From an uncultured Bacteroidales bacterium (lineage in GTDB: Bacteria; Bacteroidota; Bacteroidia; Bacteroidales; P3): 38,365 bases of DNA. The position numbers were made by a program, and so were the translations under genes. Position 1 is the stretch's first letter. The number at the start of each line of letters is the position of its first letter. Where the stretch lies: assembly GCA_947168515.1 (NCBI GenBank), contig CAMVMF010000031.1:1-38365 (forward strand). The letters are read 5' to 3'. Below the pieces are notes generated by a model. That model did not search any database, was not told the origin of the DNA, and was given only the letters and a program-made list of their open reading frames with translations. Positions 1 through 6,909 of this stretch are shown here, one piece after another.

Positions 1-35
1 GCTTTAGCAGCAGGATGATTTGCGCCTAAAGGCGA

Positions 36-80
36 ATTCAGTAAATACGGAGTAAGTTAACGAGTAAATTAGGAGTAAAT
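36..80. repeat. Degenerate 11-bp tandem repeat
   Basis: Three clear consecutive 11-bp units (48-58, 59-69, 70-80) share the core GAGTAA(A/G)T. A weaker fourth copy lies at 36-46. A small hairpin CGCC-TAAA-GGCG (23-34) precedes them. The array is AT-rich, non-coding and upstream of the fucP heptamer array. Function unknown. Another 11-bp array lies at 37361-37415. Confidence 0.6.
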
Positions 81-105
81 TTTTTTGTAATTAATTACCA
101 CTCTT

Positions 106-193
106 TAATAACCAATAACCACTCTCAATAACCTATAACCTATAACCACTCCTCAATAACCAATAACCAATAACCAATAACCTATAACCAATA
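106..193. repeat. Heptanucleotide array upstream of fucP
   Basis: About a dozen copies of a 7-bp unit, CCAATAA with variants such as CCTATAA and CTCAATAA, run almost without interruption to about 15 bp before the fucP ATG at 209. No recognisable -7/-33 promoter lies between the array and the gene. The array probably forms the 5' leader or promoter-proximal DNA. Unit length and position resemble the CTCAATT arrays at 33432-33537 and 34164-34243. Confidence 0.75.
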
Positions 194-208
194 CAAAAAC
201 CCATTATT

Positions 209-1393
209 ATGAAAAGAATTGTCGATAAGAAATATCTGGTGCCGTTTGTCTTAATTGCATCGTTGTTTTTCTTTTGGGGGTTCGCCCACAGCATTTTGGA
301 CATATTGAATAAGCACTTTCAGGAGGGCTTTGAGATTACCAAAACGAAATCGGCATTGATTCAATGCATGCTCTATGGCGGTTATTTCATAATGGCTTTA
401 CCAGCTGGTTGGATAATTCGCAAATGGGGCTATAAAGCTGGTGTAATAGTGGGGTTGCTTCTTTATGGCGTTGGCGCTCTGATGTTCATACCTGGCGAAT
501 GGATGATGTCGTTCGAGTTCTTCTTGCTATGCTTGTTCATTATCGGCTGCGGTCTGACCTGTTTGGAGACTTCGGCCAACCCCTATGTGACGGTGCTGGG
601 CGATAAGGAGACGGGGCCATCGAGACTTAATCTGGCACAATCGCTGAACGGATTGGGGTGGATTGTGGGGCCGATGGTTGGCAGCTTGGTGATTTTCAGC
701 GGAACTGACGGCAATAGCGGTTCCGTGGCGTTGCCCTATGCTGTAATAGGTGTGGTAGTATTGGTAATTGCGGCCGTGTTTGGGCGGATGAAGTTGCCTG
801 AAATAGAGGTTGATAGTGTGGCGACAAAGGACGAAAAGGGTGTTGGTTTGTGGAAGTCGTCGATTTTTGTGTTTGGATTGGTTGCGCTGTTCTTCTATGT
901 GGCGGCACAGACCGGAGTGAACAGTTTCTTTATTAATTATGTGACGGAGAACACGCAGCTCTCCAATCAGACGGCAGGATTGCTGCTCTCTTTTGGTGGC
1001 ATGGGGCTTTTTCTTGTGGGTAGGTTGGTTGGAAGTTGGGTGATGAATTACGTGAAGGCCGAGAGGGTGCTGTTGGGCTGTGCGCTGGGGTCTGTGGTAT
1101 GTATGGTGGTGGTGATTTTCGGAACAGGGATCCCGGCTTTGGTGGCCTTGGTGCTGAATTATCTTTTTGAGGCAATTATGTTTCCGACCATCTTTGCCAT
1201 ATCGTTGCGCGGGCTTGACTCTGAGAGCACCAAGAAAGGATCCTCTTACCTTATCATGACAATTGTGGGAGGGGCTATAGCTCCAGTGTTGATGGGCGCA
1301 TTGGGTGAAACCAATATGGCGGTAGGGTTCTATGTGCCGTTGGTGTGCTATATGGTAGTGGCAGGATTCGCATTGAAAACTGTTCGGAACTAA
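209..1393 (+). CDS. fucP: FucP-family MFS sugar/H+ symporter
   Basis: A 394-residue, very hydrophobic protein with about 12 membrane segments, assigned to the FucP branch of the major facilitator superfamily (L-fucose/H+ symport, inner membrane). Residues known to matter in E. coli FucP are present: the Asp of TM1 (D31, in SILDILNKHF, for E. coli D46), the Glu of LETSANP (E120, for E135) and the Asn of LNLAQSLNGLG (N147, for N162). It is slightly shorter than the usual 410-440 residues but has a normal beginning and end. The ATG at 209 follows the heptamer array by about 15 bp and no better start exists upstream. A mutarotase of the rhamnose/fucose type lies 2 kb away on the other strand, which supports a deoxysugar substrate. 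Glucose/galactose permeases belong to the same family, so the substrate is inferred. Confidence 0.85.
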   Translation: MKRIVDKKYLVPFVLIASLFFFWGFAHSILDILNKHFQEGFEITKTKSALIQCMLYGGYFIMALPAGWIIRKWGYKAGVIVGLLLYGVGALMFIPGEWMMSFEFFLLCLFIIGCGLTCLETSANPYVTVLGDKETGPSRLNLAQSLNGLGWIVGPMVGSLVIFSGTDGNSGSVALPYAVIGVVVLVIAAVFGRMKLPEIEVDSVATKDEKGVGLWKSSIFVFGLVALFFYVAAQTGVNSFFINYVTENTQLSNQTAGLLLSFGGMGLFLVGRLVGSWVMNYVKAERVLLGCALGSVVCMVVVIFGTGIPALVALVLNYLFEAIMFPTIFAISLRGLDSESTKKGSSYLIMTIVGGAIAPVLMGALGETNMAVGFYVPLVCYMVVAGFALKTVRN

Positions 1394-1449
1394 CCTCTCC
1401 ACCGTTATTGTTTGAAATACTCATAACTTAGGCGGGGTATTTTTTAGCA

Positions 1450-1478
1450 TTTGTGAATTTTGGTTGACTTTATATTTG
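1450..1478 (+). promoter_or_regulatory. Bacteroidota-type promoter of ncRNA candidate 1
   Basis: TTTG at 1450-1453 and TATATTTG (fits TAnnTTTG) at 1471-1478 with a 17-bp spacer, slightly short of the usual 19. Transcription would start near 1485 and run to the hairpin-plus-T-tract at 1657-1686. No convincing coding frame follows. Confidence 0.5.
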
Positions 1479-1484
1479 AACAAG

Positions 1485-1686
1485 AATGGAACCTATAGGA
1501 TTGTGACTTTTTACGTGGCAGAACTAGTGCATGGTGCGTATTTACGCGGTTGAAGTACATCGGTTGGTCGGGACATGCAATATCCAACGGTTTACTCAAA
1601 TTGCGCGATGCGGCTGGTTCTCTGTCTCGTCCGATTATTTTTACTGCAAAATTTTTAAGGCTTCTCGAAAGGGAAGCCTTTTTTGT
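1485..1686 (+). ncRNA. Candidate small RNA, about 200 nt
   Basis: Bounded by a promoter-like pair (1450-1478) and a strong intrinsic terminator (1657-1686). Internal pairing is visible: GCGT-ATTT-ACGC near 1536-1548, GGTCGGGAC (1566-1574) with GTCTCGTCC (1624-1632) with one mismatch, and GCAAT with ATTGC inside that. Open frames here are short and lack family resemblance. A 6S-like RNA would suit the size, but I do not see the long closing stem needed to call it. Identity unknown. Confidence 0.4.
1657..1686 (+). terminator. Intrinsic terminator
   Basis: Perfect 8-bp stem AAGGCTTC / GAAGCCTT with loop TCGAAAGG, followed directly by a T-run. It ends ncRNA candidate 1 and could also stop read-through from fucP. 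Confidence 0.8.
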
Positions 1687-1710
1687 TTATGATACCCCGT
1701 ATGCACCCGA

Positions 1711-1733
1711 TATATGGCCTGAAAGGCCATATA
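1711..1733. repeat. Perfect palindromic hairpin
   Basis: TATATGGCCT-GAA-AGGCCATATA: a 10-bp perfect stem with a 3-nt loop, between the terminator of ncRNA candidate 1 and the promoter of candidate 2. It has no T-tract, so it is not an obvious terminator. It could be a protein-binding site. Confidence 0.6.
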
Positions 1734-1782
1734 ATCCCTTTGCACAAATATGCCCGCCATGTGGTACGCCTTGAATCTTATA

Positions 1783-1812
1783 TTTGCGTTTGGGAAAATA
1801 TTCGTACTTTTG
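1783..1812 (+). promoter_or_regulatory. Strong Bacteroidota-type promoter
   Basis: TTTG at 1783-1786, an 18-bp spacer and TACTTTTG at 1805-1812, almost the same as the tRNA-Gln promoter at 3659-3689. Expected start of transcription near 1819. Confidence 0.7.
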
Positions 1813-1818
1813 CACTAA

Positions 1819-1966
1819 AAGAGAAAAAGCATTGCCCCCCAATGAGGCATTTGCCATTCCAGGGCGATTATTGCGCTTCTCTTTGCCCAGGACGAAGCCC
1901 TGGGTGGGTCGCTTGTTGCCCTTTCGGAACCTTATCAGATTATTTTGGATAATCGTTTTTTTTTTT
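1819..1966 (+). ncRNA. Candidate structured small RNA, about 150 nt
   Basis: Runs from a well-formed promoter to an intrinsic terminator. The 5' end AAAGAGAA (1818-1825) can pair with TTCTCTTT (1877-1884). Enclosed hairpins are CATTG/CAATG with a C-rich loop (1830-1844) and GGC-ATTT-GCC near 1846-1855. A further hairpin CCCAGG/CCTGGG follows at 1886-1904. I checked for the SRP RNA core, RNase P and tmRNA signatures and saw none. Short frames crossing it look non-coding. Confidence 0.45.
1936..1966 (+). terminator. Intrinsic terminator
   Basis: Stem GATTAT (1938-1943) / ATAATC (1949-1954) with loop TTTGG, followed by G and a run of eleven T. Ends ncRNA candidate 2. Confidence 0.75.
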
Positions 1967-2144
1967 GTTCTCAAGGAAGGCTTCGAGCGTGAAAGTTAGA
2001 TCCGTTAGACGTTTTTTTGTTTTTTCTGATAGATCAAGAGCTTTGTTGATTAACTTGCAAGCATGGATGCCCTCATCCTATGCTGAAAGCAGCAAGTCGA
2101 AGTTGTGCAGGTGCATTTTTTGAGAGGCGGTAGATGGATAAACA

Positions 2145-2176
2145 AAAAGAGTTCCCCTTAAGGGAACTCTTTTTTC
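2145..2176. terminator. Bidirectional intrinsic terminator
   Basis: AAGAGTTCCC-CTTA-GGGAACTCTT is flanked by A-run and T-run, so it works in both directions. On the minus strand it lies about 20 bp after the stop of the microprotein gene. On the plus strand it closes the 1967-2144 stretch, in which I see no gene. Confidence 0.8.
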
Positions 2177-2197
2177 TGCCTAAAAGGCTTGTTGTGA

Positions 2198-2368
2198 TTA
2201 GTCAAAATCGTCGAATTGAGGACGTTCAGCAGCAGCGCGAACGGCATCGGTGTTTTGACCATGCCAGCCGCCGTGGCTGCTAGAACCGGAACCTGCAAAA
2301 CCTTTTTCAACGCGAGCGTTCATGACTTCGACCATGGGGGCCAAATAGGCTTTCTTCATGTTTTTCAT
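2198..2368 (-). CDS. Orphan Bacteroidales microprotein (KKxYxxPxVEV type)
   Basis: A 56-residue protein. The open frame extends to 2425, but the start at 2368 (or the nested ATG at 2359) fits better because the upstream residues are a low-complexity lysine run from an A-tract. The N-terminus KKAYLAPMVEVMNARVEKG is followed by a Gly/Ser-rich middle (FAGSGSSSHGG) and an acidic end (FDDFD). This order - Lys-Tyr-x-x-Pro head, Gly-Ser hinge, acidic aromatic tail - recurs in short unnamed proteins of Prevotella and relatives, from memory of the group. There is no signal peptide and no membrane segment. It has its own promoter (2473-2503), a leader of about 100 nt and a terminator at 2145-2176, so it is a single-gene unit. 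Function unknown. Confidence 0.7.
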   Translation of the reverse strand: MKNMKKAYLAPMVEVMNARVEKGFAGSGSSSHGGWHGQNTDAVRAAAERPQFDDFD

Positions 2369-2438
2369 TTCTTTTTTTTTAATAGTTTTTTTTGTTGTTA
2401 ATAAATAATGTTTTCTATAACCCATTATATAGTAATAT

Positions 2439-2453
2439 GATATATGCTATATC
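2439..2453. repeat. Short palindrome in the microprotein leader
   Basis: GATATA-TGC-TATATC within a TA-rich run (about 2425-2466) that forms the 5' leader of the minus-strand microprotein mRNA. It could be an operator or simply a consequence of TA-richness. Confidence 0.3.
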
Positions 2454-2472
2454 ACATCCTATATATCAATTG

Positions 2473-2503
2473 CAAAAATACAAAGTTTTTCTGATATGAC
2501 AAA
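2473..2503 (-). promoter_or_regulatory. Consensus Bacteroidota promoter of the microprotein
   Basis: Read on the minus strand: TTTG (2503-2500), exactly 19 bp, then TATTTTTG (2480-2473). Both boxes match the Bacteroidota primary sigma consensus. Expected start near 2466, about 100 nt before the ATG. Confidence 0.8.
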
Positions 2504-2551
2504 ATTTTTTCAACGATTTTTTCAACATTTTTTCAACTGCCTGTCGGAACA

Positions 2552-3022
2552 CTACTGTTTTGTATGCTTTTGGGCCATCGACTCTTTGGCTTTTCGTTCC
2601 CTCTCCTCCCATTCTTGCTCACTAATCTTGATGGCATTGTCCATTATTTCTACATGTGTGGGCCGGGGATCCTGTTTCCAGCATTTGGACTCGTATTGGG
2701 CTACAGCCATTGGGTATTTCGATAGGAGTATCTGATATTCTTTTGACAGGTCTTTTTCAAAATCTTCTTGGTGGGAATAAAGGTCGTCTATCATACCTCT
2801 CCAGATGTCGCCAAATCTAAAATGGTGGCATATCCCCCAAATGGTTCCGACGACCCATATGACAGCGATGGCCATATAGGAGCCTCGCAAGAATATGGTA
2901 CGTTTCCTAAACCGGTATCCCCAGTCGAAGAGCAGGCTGCCAAAAAAGATAATAACAAGGAATACGATTAAAAAAATGATTATCTTGAACAGATTTGATT
3001 TCCAAAATTTCTTTTTAGCCAT
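2552..3022 (-). CDS. Small two-segment membrane protein, unknown
   Basis: A 156-residue protein that I do not recognise. A basic N-terminus (MAKKKFWK) leads into a hydrophobic segment at about residues 11-33, a short basic loop (RFRKR) and a second segment at about 45-67. The remaining 90 residues are charged and probably helical, ending in a Glu/Arg/Lys-rich tail (QEWEERERKAKE). The topology suggests an inner membrane protein with a cytoplasmic C-terminal domain. A TATATTTG box lies at 3100-3107, about 80 bp upstream. The neighbouring microprotein is transcribed from a separate promoter inside the gap between them, so the two are not an obvious operon. Confidence 0.7.
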   Translation of the reverse strand: MAKKKFWKSNLFKIIIFLIVFLVIIFFGSLLFDWGYRFRKRTIFLRGSYMAIAVIWVVGTIWGICHHFRFGDIWRGMIDDLYSHQEDFEKDLSKEYQILLSKYPMAVAQYESKCWKQDPRPTHVEIMDNAIKISEQEWEERERKAKESMAQKHTKQ

Positions 3023-3099
3023 AACTGATTGTTTGTTGTGTCGTACAGTTGTTTGATATACTGTTATGTGTGAATTAATGCGAGCCTACTTGTGGGTTA

Positions 3100-3107
3100 C
3101 AAATATA
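3100..3107 (-). promoter_or_regulatory. -7 promoter box (TATATTTG)
   Basis: Matches TAnnTTTG on the minus strand. No clean TTTG is found 19 bp further upstream. It probably drives the membrane protein gene starting at 3022. Confidence 0.4.
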
Positions 3108-3151
3108 CATTTTTTTTCTTATTGAAATAAGTAGGTGCTGTTTTTTGTTGT

Positions 3152-3484
3152 TTAGTCCAGCTGGTATATTTTTTCCATTAGATGCCACTTGTCGGCAGAG
3201 GGAGCCTTGGGGTCGCATCCTTGGTATTGGGCAACATAGGCCTCCCATTCGGCTTGACGGGGAAGTTGCGCCAGGCGGGCCATATCGCGTTCCCAGTCAA
3301 AGTCATCGACCGTATCGCAAATCATGAACACTTGGTTGCCGTGGCGGTATATCTGCATGTCGAGGATGCCTACTTCGTGTTGTCCGGCCATCACTTCTGG
3401 CCATACTTTGGAATGCACTTCGACATACTTGCTGATAAGCTTTTCGTCGGGAACTAGGGAAAGCGTCTGGCAGTATCTTTTCAT
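3152..3484 (-). CDS. L-rhamnose/L-fucose mutarotase family protein (RhaM-like)
   Basis: A 110-residue protein of the RhaM/DUF718 ferredoxin-like mutarotase family, which interconverts the alpha and beta anomers of deoxyhexoses in the cytoplasm. Matching motifs are MKRYCQTLSL at the N-terminus, YVEVHSKVWPEV (about residues 21-32, with the expected His), GILDMQIYRHGNQVFMI, and the C-terminal WHLMEKIYQL containing the family Trp. The length is normal and the ATG at 3484 gives the typical start. A fucP-type transporter about 1.8 kb away suggests that L-fucose is the substrate, but the family covers rhamnose too, so no gene symbol is given. No strong promoter was seen in 3485-3658. Confidence 0.85.
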   Translation of the reverse strand: MKRYCQTLSLVPDEKLISKYVEVHSKVWPEVMAGQHEVGILDMQIYRHGNQVFMICDTVDDFDWERDMARLAQLPRQAEWEAYVAQYQGCDPKAPSADKWHLMEKIYQLD

Positions 3485-3658
3485 TGGATTTTTAATTTTC
3501 TTCTAATAACGAGTTACAGGTTGTTTTATTGTGCTTGATGTGTATGATTTTTGTTTTTTTTGAAGTGCTGTGACATTGAAATATCGGGCGATTTTGTGAG
3601 ATGAAGAAAAAATATTTTGTTGATTATTAGTGGTTAATGATAAAAATGAAAAAAAATA

Positions 3659-3689
3659 TTTGCCAATTGAGAAAAAATTAGTACTTTTG
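3659..3689 (+). promoter_or_regulatory. tRNA-Gln promoter
   Basis: TTTG at 3659-3662, a 19-bp spacer and TACTTTTG at 3682-3689. Expected start near 3696, about 43 nt before the mature tRNA. Confidence 0.8.
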
Positions 3690-3738
3690 CACCCGCTTTC
3701 GAGAGAAAAAGAGAGCGTTTTTGTAGATAAAACAAGTT

Positions 3739-3809
3739 TGTCCATTGGTGTAATGGTAGCACATCTGACTCTGGATCAGCCAGTCTAGGTTCGAGTCCTG
3801 GATGGACAA
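3739..3809 (+). tRNA. tRNA-Gln, anticodon CTG
   Basis: A complete 71-nt cloverleaf. The acceptor stem TGTCCAT/ATGGACA carries discriminator A. The D arm contains TAATGGTAGC, the anticodon loop CTCTGGA gives CTG (reads CAG), and the T arm is AGGTTCGAGTCCTGG with the TTCGA loop. CCA is not encoded. The U1-A72 weak first pair is usual for bacterial glutamine tRNAs. A consensus promoter lies upstream and a long terminator immediately downstream, so it is transcribed alone. Confidence 0.95.
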
Positions 3810-3814
3810 CAATA

Positions 3815-3858
3815 AAGAAGCCCAATTTATTATCAAATAATAAGTTGGGCTTCTTTCG
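3815..3858 (+). terminator. Terminator of tRNA-Gln
   Basis: A 19-bp stem, AAGAAGCCCAATTTATTAT against ATAATAAGTTGGGCTTCTT with one G-U pair and a 3-nt loop, ending in a short T-rich run. It begins 6 bp after the tRNA. Confidence 0.85.
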
Positions 3859-3933
3859 TTTAGGCCTCGTCCAAGAGTCTCGCCATGTGTCAGTTGCATT
3901 GATTATCATGGCCACTTTGGGGCACAAGGCTGT

Positions 3934-4074
3934 TTATATTTCGCATTTGCGGAAAACGAAGTCCCCCTGTCTCTTGATGAAGTGGCAGGGGGACATATCA
4001 TCCAGCACCTTGATATAGGTGGGTGGATAGGGTATGCCGTCAAAGGCTACATGCTGGTAGAAGTGCCAGTCTCT
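3934..4074 (-). other. Coding-like open stretch without a start, downstream of the receptor gene
   Basis: A 46-codon open stretch on the minus strand reads like protein (it includes AFDGIPYPPTYIKVLDDM and DFVFRKCEI before a TAA at 3934). It overlaps the last codons of the receptor gene in another frame. It has an in-frame stop directly upstream and no initiator except an internal Met. It also contains the inverted repeat GTCCCCCTG/CAGGGGGAC (3961-3994), which may act as a transcript-end hairpin for the receptor. Could be the 3' remnant of a lost gene or chance. Confidence 0.3.
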
Positions 4075-6698
4075 TCAGAGCCCTCCTTGGTGCGGTTTTC
4101 CAATTCCATTTTGCCAAAGCGGAGGGTGATACCGGCTGAAATGTAGCGGCTATTGAGTGTATAGCTGTTGCTTTCGCTAAGCAGATAGGGCCCGATATTG
4201 CTCGAACCAGAGCCTATCTTCTTGCCCCAATTGAAGATGTCTTGCACATTGACGTAGGCAGACAGTTTGCGCTTGAAGAAGTCGGCACGCACACCGCAAT
4301 TGAGGTAGTAGCGGGCTGAGCGTTCGGCTGCTAAACTGATGGTGGGGGAGGAGTAGTTGGCAGAGGCGAAGACCTGGAATTTGTTCCATAGTTTGACCCA
4401 TGTGTTGAGCCGAATGCTCCAGGAGACTCTGGAATCGGATATGGGATCCTTGCCGGGTTGTTCGAGGATGTAGCCGTAGTTGTATACGTTGGCATAGAGG
4501 CGGGCATTCATGAATCCACTGGGCCTGTAGGTAACAAAAGCCGTGCCGCCGTAGCGGTAGGACTGCCCCATGTTGTATGGGACGGTGAATTGGACGATAC
4601 GGTCGAGGATTGGGTCTTCTTCGTCGGTGGAGGAGGTGAGATTGTCAATCTCGTTAGTGCTGTAGCGGGCATAGCCTTCCAGACCGATATTGCCAAAAGA
4701 CATAAAGAACTTGTTCCAGCCAATTTCGGCATTGTGGGTGAAGGTGTAGATGTTCACTAGATTGCGGTTGCCTGTAGAATAGCTGTCGAGCGTATATCTT
4801 TTGTAAGTGGTGATGTCCTCCTCTGAAGGATGGCGCATGCGGAGTGAGTAGTTGAGCTTGAAATTATGCATGCTCTCAGTGCGGTAGGAAAGGTGTATCG
4901 AAGGGCTGAAAGTAAGGTAGTTGCAGAGGGTGTCGTCGTTGGTAAAGGGATAGGCGGAGCTGCCTGTGTAGCTGAAGTTGATATTCTCATATTGGGCACC
5001 AAGACCTAACTCAAGCGTGAAGCCACCCCACCGACGTGTCCATTCGACGTCGGCCTCGGCAGAATTCTCGTGGTCGAGGAAGTCGTAGCTGCGGAGCAGG
5101 TCGCGGACATTGGAGGAGGAAACGCTGTCGTATACGTTGTAGGTGCGCCAAATGTAGCGATGGCCATAACCAAGGCCAAAAGAAAGATCGCCATTCTCGC
5201 TGTAGGGTCTGTTGTATCGGATGTCGGCACTGTAGTTGCTATTTTTGTTGTTGTCGATATAGGCTTTGTCGTAATTGTTGCCAAGGGTATAGGAAGTGCT
5301 GTAGAGACGGATGAAGTCGTTTTGGCTGAAACCATTACTCAGGTTTCCGTGGAGACTGGCGCGGATGTTGTGCCCATTGTTATCGAACTTATGGGTATAG
5401 TCAACGCCAAACATACCAAAACCGTTGTGGCCATGGGTCCTGTTGGTGTCGACGTAGAGGTATTCGTAGTTGGGCAAGTAGTTGGTATAGCTGCGCTGGA
5501 GAAAATTGTTGCTCAAATTGTAGTTTAAATTACCGTGGACCATAAATTCTATATCGGTCATGCTGTCAATGGCATAGTTGACATTGGCAAAGACGTTCCC
5601 ATTATAGCGGCGGTTGTCACTCACGGAGCTGTTGCTCTCGGAGGCGGTGGTGTCGTAGCCTCCGTTGGCACCGTCCTTGCGGTAGGTGGTGCGGCTCCAC
5701 CCTTCGCGGTTGGTGAAGTTGTAACGACCACTGAGGTATAGGTTTAAGGATAGTTTTTCGTTTGCCCAAGTGTAGGAAAGCCATGGCGAGACAAATGGTT
5801 GGGTGGCACCATTGACACCAAAACTGATGAAGTGGTTGCTCTTGATATAGGCCGAGGTGATGATGTTGATGACGGCTTCGGCACTAGTGGCGTATTTGGC
5901 AGATGGGTTGGTGATGGTTTCGATACGGTCTAGGGCATTGGCTGGCAAGGTTTCCAGATAGGTCTTTAGATTCTCCTCGGTGAGTTTGGATGGTTTGTCG
6001 TTCACCCAGATTTCCACACTGGAGACACCTCGTAGGGTAATATTACCCTCGACATCGACCTCAACGCCTGGCGCATTCTGGAGAGCATCGCTGGTAGTGC
6101 CTGTCTGTATGGTAGGATCGTCGGCCACGTTGTAGATCATTTTCTCGCCCTCCATAGCATAGAGCGGGCGTGTGGCAGTGATTTTTACCTCCTTCAGTTG
6201 GGTCGCCCCAGGAGCCACTTTGATGAGGCCGAGGGCCGTGTTGTTCTGGACGGTGAAGGGGAAAAGGGAGTTTTTATATCCGATGGCAGAAACCCGTAGG
6301 AATTTATCGCCCTGAGGCACATTGGTTATCTCGAAATAGCCACTTAGGTCAGTAATTCCACCTTTGATGAAAGACGAGTCGGCTGCATCTAAGATGGCCA
6401 CATTGACATAGGGGATGGGCTCGCCATTGGTGCTGTCCTGCAAGGTGCCGACCACTTTGAAGAGGTCGCCTTCCTTGACTTTCTTCTTCTGACGCACTTG
6501 TTGTGCCTGTTCAGAGGCCTTCATGGACTCATATTGTTTGCGCATACGTTCGCGGTCGGCCATGGAGGGGCGTTGGCCTGGGCGACCACCAGGCTGACCA
6601 CCGGGATGTCCACCCGGTTGGGCCATAGAAACAGAAGTGGCAAAAAGAAACAGTATCAGCACTGCAGCTGAAAGTAGGTTGGAACATTTGATTGACAT
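4047..6698 (-). CDS. Outer membrane beta-barrel receptor (OMP_b-brl_3, TonB-receptor-like)
   Basis: An 883-residue outer membrane protein. Order: signal peptide (1-26, cleavage after SVSMA), a Gly-Pro repeat (PGGHPGGQPGGRPGQRP, 28-44), a charged helical linker (about 46-76), a carboxypeptidase-regulatory-like beta-sandwich (about 80-165, with PYVNVAILDA and TDLSGYFEI), a plug-like domain (about 170-285, with DALQNAPGVEVDVEGNITLRG and ITNPSAKY), then a barrel rich in alternating aromatic strands to the C-terminus. This architecture is common in Bacteroidota proteins annotated as TonB-dependent or outer-membrane-barrel family. No SusD partner gene is next to it, so it is not an obvious glycan-uptake pair. 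A tail of about 20 polar residues after the last strand (ELENRTKEGSEETG) is unusual, since barrels normally end on an aromatic residue. No TAnnTTTG promoter was seen upstream. Cargo unknown. Confidence 0.85.
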   Translation of the reverse strand: MSIKCSNLLSAAVLILFLFATSVSMAQPGGHPGGQPGGRPGQRPSMADRERMRKQYESMKASEQAQQVRQKKKVKEGDLFKVVGTLQDSTNGEPIPYVNVAILDAADSSFIKGGITDLSGYFEITNVPQGDKFLRVSAIGYKNSLFPFTVQNNTALGLIKVAPGATQLKEVKITATRPLYAMEGEKMIYNVADDPTIQTGTTSDALQNAPGVEVDVEGNITLRGVSSVEIWVNDKPSKLTEENLKTYLETLPANALDRIETITNPSAKYATSAEAVINIITSAYIKSNHFISFGVNGATQPFVSPWLSYTWANEKLSLNLYLSGRYNFTNREGWSRTTYRKDGANGGYDTTASESNSSVSDNRRYNGNVFANVNYAIDSMTDIEFMVHGNLNYNLSNNFLQRSYTNYLPNYEYLYVDTNRTHGHNGFGMFGVDYTHKFDNNGHNIRASLHGNLSNGFSQNDFIRLYSTSYTLGNNYDKAYIDNNKNSNYSADIRYNRPYSENGDLSFGLGYGHRYIWRTYNVYDSVSSSNVRDLLRSYDFLDHENSAEADVEWTRRWGGFTLELGLGAQYENINFSYTGSSAYPFTNDDTLCNYLTFSPSIHLSYRTESMHNFKLNYSLRMRHPSEEDITTYKRYTLDSYSTGNRNLVNIYTFTHNAEIGWNKFFMSFGNIGLEGYARYSTNEIDNLTSSTDEEDPILDRIVQFTVPYNMGQSYRYGGTAFVTYRPSGFMNARLYANVYNYGYILEQPGKDPISDSRVSWSIRLNTWVKLWNKFQVFASANYSSPTISLAAERSARYYLNCGVRADFFKRKLSAYVNVQDIFNWGKKIGSGSSNIGPYLLSESNSYTLNSRYISAGITLRFGKMELENRTKEGSEETGTSTSM

Positions 6699-6897
6699 AT
6701 ATATTAATAGTATTTATTTATTGTGTTTATTTTGTATGGAAAAAAACGTTTTTATTGCTTCTTGTCTGCGGTTTTTTCTTTTGATACTTGGCGGTTGTTG
6801 GGCTATGGACACCAGGATTAGCCTGTATGAGTTAGTGAGATGATGGTTTGTTTTCCCTTTTTTGAACAGGAAAATCCTTTATCTGCGAGAAAAAATG

Positions 6898-6905
6898 TAT
6901 CTTTG
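6898..6905 (+). promoter_or_regulatory. -7 box (TATCTTTG) immediately before the ORF start
   Basis: TATCTTTGCAG ends two bases before the ATG at 6910. If used, transcription would begin at or within a few bases of the start codon, giving a leaderless mRNA. The same arrangement occurs at bamD (18389-18396). No convincing TTTG at the usual distance. Confidence 0.45.
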
Positions 6906-6909
6906 CAGC

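Noticed and set aside
527-1402. 291-codon minus-strand open frame opposite fucP
   Set aside because: His/Gln/Arg-rich shadow translation with no family features, while fucP itself is clearly real.
1819-1966. SRP (4.5S) RNA
   Set aside because: The conserved apical core with GGAA-type tetraloop and AGCAGCC strand is not present.
1550-1999. Several 60-95 codon open frames
   Set aside because: They cross terminators and palindromes, lack start context and show no coding character.
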